From NCBI GenBank assembly GCA_964489835.1, contig CAZBBC010000005.1, positions 27,897 to 91,896 on the forward strand: a stretch of 64,000 nucleotides of DNA, written 5' to 3'. Below are positions 60,590-64,000 of this stretch, piece after piece. The position numbers and the translations under genes were made by a program. Below the pieces are notes generated by a model. The model worked only from the letters and a program-made list of their open reading frames with translations. It made no database searches and was not told the origin of the DNA. Each line of letters starts with the position of its first letter. The stretch's first letter is position 1. Origin of the DNA: CAZBBC01 sp964489835 (lineage in GTDB: Bacteria; Calditrichota; Calditrichia; JAJRVZ01).

Positions 60590-62800
60590 TCACTCTGTCA
60601 ATTCCGGTTGTGCAAAATACCAGTTCATTTCCGGGTAGGTGTGATAAGATCGTCTTTTGGAAAGATCATAGTCAATTTTAAAAGTCGAATTTTTATCATC
60701 CAGTTTAAATTGTATCACATCATATCCGGGGAACTGAAGTAAAATATTGACAGAAATTCTTCCACTGATCCTGGAAAATTCAAACCGGTTATATTTTTCA
60801 CCCGCCGTATACTCAACACCGATTTTGCCGGATGTGAAGGGCAGGATAGTGGAAACGAATGCCACTTCCTTAGGAAAATTAGGATGAAAATAAATTTGGT
60901 TATTCAGGGCATCCGGCTGATAACCGATAAAATCCTGATAAAGATTCCGGATAAATTCAGCCAGGCTCCGGGCCTGGGAAACGGAACCTGATAGGGAAAA
61001 ATTTCCATTTTCTTTTCCCGGAAGCAAACCGTGTAACTGCGAATAATTTCCGATGGCATCATCATATAGAATTTGTATTGCTTCATTATAATAAAGGCTA
61101 AAGGCTAATTCTTCCTGATTAAAACCAAGCAGACTGCTGATCTGCGGTCCGGCGAGCCAGTTCCAGACGGTGCCGTTGTGAAATGCCTCCTGCGGAATAT
61201 AGAATTTTGGTGGGTGATACCAGGGATGAAAATCTTTATCTTCCTGTGAAAGAGAAGCAACGCCGTAGCGATAAGTCAGTTGATGGAGCACATTGCTGGT
61301 AACGAAAGCCCTTATATTTTCCGGAATCAGTGGTTGAATCCCGGGCATACGGGGAATATAAACCGCCAGTATCTGATTTGGCCTCACTTTCCGGTCAGCC
61401 GATCCGTCCGCATTAAGGTGGTCATACATCTTGTTCTTAAAATCATTCCAAAAGTCGCGGATAAAATTCTCTTTTAACGTCTGAGAAATAGCCAGCCAGT
61501 ATTCCTTTAATGACTGATCATTATGCCGCCCGGCAAATATTGATCCGATTTGAAGAGCTGTATACCACAATGCTTGTATTTCGACGGCCCGGTTACCACG
61601 CGGAGACAAAGCACCGTCCGGTCCCACAGCATCCATCCAGGTTTCAGTCTCCCCATGGATTAAGTAAAAATTTTCATCAATACGGTGGCGAATGGCACCG
61701 GTTAGCGCCCGATTTATCACTGGGTATATTTGTCGTGAAAATGTTGTATCTCCACTAAATAAGAAATACTCGTAGGCTGAACGAATAAACAACCAGGTCA
61801 CATCGCTTGTATTATAGTAGACTTCTTTATCGGTGGTCCTGTTGGGAATACGGCCATACCAGTAGTCATCTTCTATCTGTAACTGAAGGCGGCTGACTGA
61901 TTCCAAAACCTCTCTGGCTTGTTCAAATTTTCCATTGATCAGCAAAGCAGCGGTTAATGAAGTAAAAGTATCTCTTCCCCGGTAATGATTGAATTCAGGC
62001 AAACCGGTATGAATTCCACTACTTTTTGATGTGGTTACCAGAGCATTCAATGATAATTGTGCCCAGGAAATAGCGTCGGTCAACTCCGGTATATTGGTAT
62101 GGGTGTCGTTGAGTTTAAGAAAGGTAGCCATACCTCTGATTCTACGCTGTACACAATCTTTATAATTTTCTGTTAAATGGTTGAGCAAACGATCCAGCTT
62201 CTCTTCATTTTCATCCACGGCGCCAAGGATAACCACCCGATCAGATTTTTCCTGGATATAAGTAAAACCCATCCACCCGCTGTCTTCCGTTTTTTCATCA
62301 GAACCAGATATCGTAAGTGAAAATAATAGTCGATTCATTTTTGACGAAAATTGTATCTTTTTACCATCAATCTCCTGATGTAATAAAGGTTCGAATGTAA
62401 AAGATTTTAAATCAGTAGAAGACTCAAATTCCCAGACAATTGCGTTGATTGAATCGAGCAGGGTAAACGTTTCTTTTAGTGGAAATTTATATTCTCTGAT
62501 AAATGAAAACGGATAAAATGTAAACTGTACCAAAGAATCTCTGGTGACAGGAATTGACTGGGTAAAAATGCGATAATCCTTTAAATAATGATTCCCATTG
62601 ACTGTCCAGCCATCATATATGGAGCTGTTTTGCTGATGAGAATTGCCAATATAAAAACCGGCAACCTTATTGGTATAGGTGAATTGTTTATTCTCATTTT
62701 CAGTTAAGATAACAGCAGGGAAAGTATCATATAAATTCTCCCGGCAGCCAATTATCATTAATAAAGAGAGTATGATATATTTATATTTAAAGAGTATCAT
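60590..62800 (-). CDS. Lipoprotein resembling glycogen-debranching / amylo-alpha-1,6-glucosidase
   Basis: 736 residues; AAGGATC precedes the ATG. The signal peptide ends in MIIGC (C19), a lipobox, so it is exported. The C-terminal two thirds form an (alpha/alpha)6 barrel of the six-hairpin glycosidase type, with GLPEFNHYRGRDTF, ETWMDAVGPDGALSPR (catalytic-type Asp) and QEAFHNGTVWNWLAGP, patterns seen in the GDE C-domain. It probably removes alpha-1,6 glucose branches or similar in the envelope. Its gene converges with glgP, but the two enzymes lie in different compartments. Confidence 0.86.
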   Translation of the reverse strand: MILFKYKYIILSLLMIIGCRENLYDTFPAVILTENENKQFTYTNKVAGFYIGNSHQQNSSIYDGWTVNGNHYLKDYRIFTQSIPVTRDSLVQFTFYPFSFIREYKFPLKETFTLLDSINAIVWEFESSTDLKSFTFEPLLHQEIDGKKIQFSSKMNRLLFSLTISGSDEKTEDSGWMGFTYIQEKSDRVVILGAVDENEEKLDRLLNHLTENYKDCVQRRIRGMATFLKLNDTHTNIPELTDAISWAQLSLNALVTTSKSSGIHTGLPEFNHYRGRDTFTSLTAALLINGKFEQAREVLESVSRLQLQIEDDYWYGRIPNRTTDKEVYYNTSDVTWLFIRSAYEYFLFSGDTTFSRQIYPVINRALTGAIRHRIDENFYLIHGETETWMDAVGPDGALSPRGNRAVEIQALWYTALQIGSIFAGRHNDQSLKEYWLAISQTLKENFIRDFWNDFKNKMYDHLNADGSADRKVRPNQILAVYIPRMPGIQPLIPENIRAFVTSNVLHQLTYRYGVASLSQEDKDFHPWYHPPKFYIPQEAFHNGTVWNWLAGPQISSLLGFNQEELAFSLYYNEAIQILYDDAIGNYSQLHGLLPGKENGNFSLSGSVSQARSLAEFIRNLYQDFIGYQPDALNNQIYFHPNFPKEVAFVSTILPFTSGKIGVEYTAGEKYNRFEFSRISGRISVNILLQFPGYDVIQFKLDDKNSTFKIDYDLSKRRSYHTYPEMNWYFAQPELTE

Positions 62801-62819
62801 TTGTAGATCCTTATTTTGA

Positions 62820-63461
62820 TCAAAGACGTTGTTGCCAAAGGATCGTATTTTTATAAATTTTTTCTATATATTCCAGGGGAAGATTATTCTGTAAAGCGAT
62901 TTTCTTAAATATTTCTTCGGAAATGTCAGTAAAGGATTGGACACTATGAAATGATGCCTGCATAATCTGGTTAAAAATGTATCGTTCTTCCGGTGTCGGA
63001 CCAGGGGGGATAGCAACCTGTTCCCAATCATTGACCTCGAAGTAATAATGCCCTTCTGATTGATAGTAACAGGAAAGAGATGGTTTATTATCTGGAGATA
63101 CAAAATATGGGTAAATTCTCAAAAATTCCCGCTCACGTTCAATCTCCCCACTAATCAAAGAATAATAAAGAACCACTTGTCGGTAGACCTGGTCAAGGGA
63201 TAAAATTTGGGGCAGCTGGATCAAAGTTGTCACTTGTGAATCCTTTCCCCAGGCGCCAACAATTTTATATCGGATTTTATCAGAATTGGCTTCATCGATT
63301 AAGCTGTCCAGCCATCCTTGGGAAAGGGGATGCGGCACGCGGTTAACCGTCAGGTTTATTGCCGATGGTATATGAATTTCCATCTGAGCCTGGGCTGGAA
63401 ATATTGGCAGAGAAAGAAGTAAGATTAATACAATTTCGAAAACTAAGTTTGGGATTTTCAT
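62820..63461 (-). CDS. Exported protein of unknown function
   Basis: 213 residues. A signal peptide (1-26, ending FPAQAQ) is clear. The mature part mixes beta strands and helices with many Tyr and Glu residues (VLYYSLISGEIERER, YYQSEGHYYFEVNDW), and the C-terminal 60 residues are helical (YIFNQIMQASFHSVQSF). No family is recognised. It precedes the debranching-like lipoprotein by 19 bp on the same strand, so the two are probably co-transcribed. The composite repeat copy B abuts its start codon, so any promoter lies in or beyond that repeat. Confidence 0.78.
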   Translation of the reverse strand: MKIPNLVFEIVLILLLSLPIFPAQAQMEIHIPSAINLTVNRVPHPLSQGWLDSLIDEANSDKIRYKIVGAWGKDSQVTTLIQLPQILSLDQVYRQVVLYYSLISGEIEREREFLRIYPYFVSPDNKPSLSCYYQSEGHYYFEVNDWEQVAIPPGPTPEERYIFNQIMQASFHSVQSFTDISEEIFKKIALQNNLPLEYIEKIYKNTILWQQRL

Positions 63462-63463
63462 TT

Positions 63464-63710
63464 AACCTGACCTATTTATACCGCAGCCTATTGCTGCAAT
63501 CCAAAAAAGAAGTCCACGGATTATCCGTCGAAGCCGGATCCCGTCATAGCCACGTCTGCGCCGGGCAGGCCGGGCAAGCAGGCGCAGACTGACACGAATT
63601 AACACGGATTAAAACTAAAATAATTATTAATAAATAGTAGAATCGCTGCGCCGCTGCGAGAAATGAATAATCCGAGTAGCAAAATTTTTGCTAAAATAAC
63701 AAAGTTTTAG
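63464..63710. repeat. Composite intergenic repeat, copy B (forward, with 39-bp insert)
   Basis: It is almost identical to copy A (19653-19885): TTAACCTGACCTATTTAT, the hairpin GCAGCCTATTGCTGC, TCCACGGATTATCCGTCG, ACACGAATTAACACGG and CGCTGCGCCGCTGCGAG. It differs by an insert at 63541-63579 that forms GTCTGCGCC with GGCGCAGAC. It lies directly before the start codon of the neighbouring minus-strand gene. Confidence 0.85.
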
Positions 63711-63756
63711 CTATAGCAACACAATTTTTATGAATAAATATTTTTTTCATTATAAT

Positions 63757-64000
63757 ACATTAGTGTCCCGTTAAAATTTTAATCATTGGCAATTATCACT
63801 AGAATATTAAATGGTTTAAAGATCTAATAAACATAGAGACTTGATTTAAAGAACTCACCCTAAATCCCTCTCTTGGAAAGAGAGGGACTTTAGGGAGCCC
63901 CTTCTCTTTTCAAGAGAAGGTTGAAAATGCGGCTTAGACGCAGGCTTGGGGATGAGTTTTTTGATCCTTAATTGATCATTTTTATTAAATCAGAAAAACG
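63757..64000. mobile_element. MITE-like element, left part (cut by window edge)
   Basis: The terminal repeat TACATTAGTGTCCCGTTAAA matches 17 of 20 positions of the 42116-42541 termini. Internal similarity continues through TTTAAAGAACTCACCCTAAAT and CCTTCTCTTTTCAAGAGAAGG to GGGGATGAGTTTTTT. The right terminus should lie shortly after 64000. No gene is present in 63711-64000. Confidence 0.75.

Noticed and set aside
1..64000. tRNA, rRNA, riboswitch or intact transposase genes
   Set aside because: None could be recognised by eye; covariance-model searches could still find small RNAs in the gaps.

Overview
The window is about 64 kb of AT-rich bacterial chromosome from a Gram-negative member of the Fibrobacterota-Chlorobiota-Bacteroidota (FCB) superphylum. 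Calditrichota, KSB1, Marinimicrobia or Ignavibacteria-like lineages fit best. The grounds are two secreted enzymes with C-terminal domains of the type IX secretion (T9SS) sorting kind, a TonB-dependent receptor with a carboxypeptidase-regulatory-like N-terminus followed by a DUF4249-like lipoprotein, a fused CcoN-CcoO cbb3 oxidase with a one-haem CcoP, and many lipoproteins. No rRNA, tRNA, CRISPR array, prophage or intact transposase was seen. The phylum call is inference from gene content only.

Layout. 1-17 kb (all minus strand) looks like an accessory sugar or glycan catabolic block: the start of a Tat-exported protein, a cold-shock protein, two Gfo/Idh/MocA oxidoreductases, a 1277-residue PQQ-type propeller protein with an exported partner, a MacB/LolD-like ABC pair, CvfB, a HAD phosphatase, two uroporphyrinogen-decarboxylase-fold proteins, a BNR/Asp-box lipoprotein and another lipoprotein. 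17.5-20.7 kb has an amino-acid permease fused to EIIA-like and RCK_C-like domains, and a TerC protein. 20.9-28.6 kb (plus) is an outer-membrane block: putative barrel protein, TonB-dependent receptor, DUF4249-like lipoprotein, and a heparinase II/III-like lyase with a sorting domain.

28.6-32.3 kb (minus) is an envelope-stress module: ECF sigma factor, anti-sigma-like membrane protein, a small LTxxQ-type (Spy/CpxP-like) protein, a protein made of four LTxxQ-type repeats, and a Met/Gly-rich lipoprotein. 32.8-42.1 kb (minus) is a cbb3 oxidase and assembly operon: SafE-like membrane protein, CcoI, CcoS, CcoNO, CcoQ, CcoP, CcoG, CcoH and, coupled to the last by an ATGA overlap, a Cys-rich protein of unknown function.

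42.9-63.5 kb carries housekeeping and envelope genes: dipeptide epimerase, IlvE, DUF948 and YtxH proteins, GT9 and GT22 glycosyltransferases, a secreted M1 aminopeptidase, a CYTH protein, exonuclease III, an MsbA-like exporter, PhzF, a metallo-beta-lactamase-fold hydrolase, an SDR, alpha-glucan phosphorylase, and an oppositely oriented lipoprotein resembling a glycogen-debranching enzyme.

The most striking non-genic feature is the density and modular build of intergenic repeats. At least five families recur: a composite element of about 200-290 bp, a CACGAAG/CTTCGTG inverted repeat, a GC-rich CACCCCGTCTCGCTACG element, REP-like CCTCGTAGAGG palindromes, and a MITE-like element with 20-bp terminal inverted repeats. 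Several sit exactly at gene ends and supply the stop codon.
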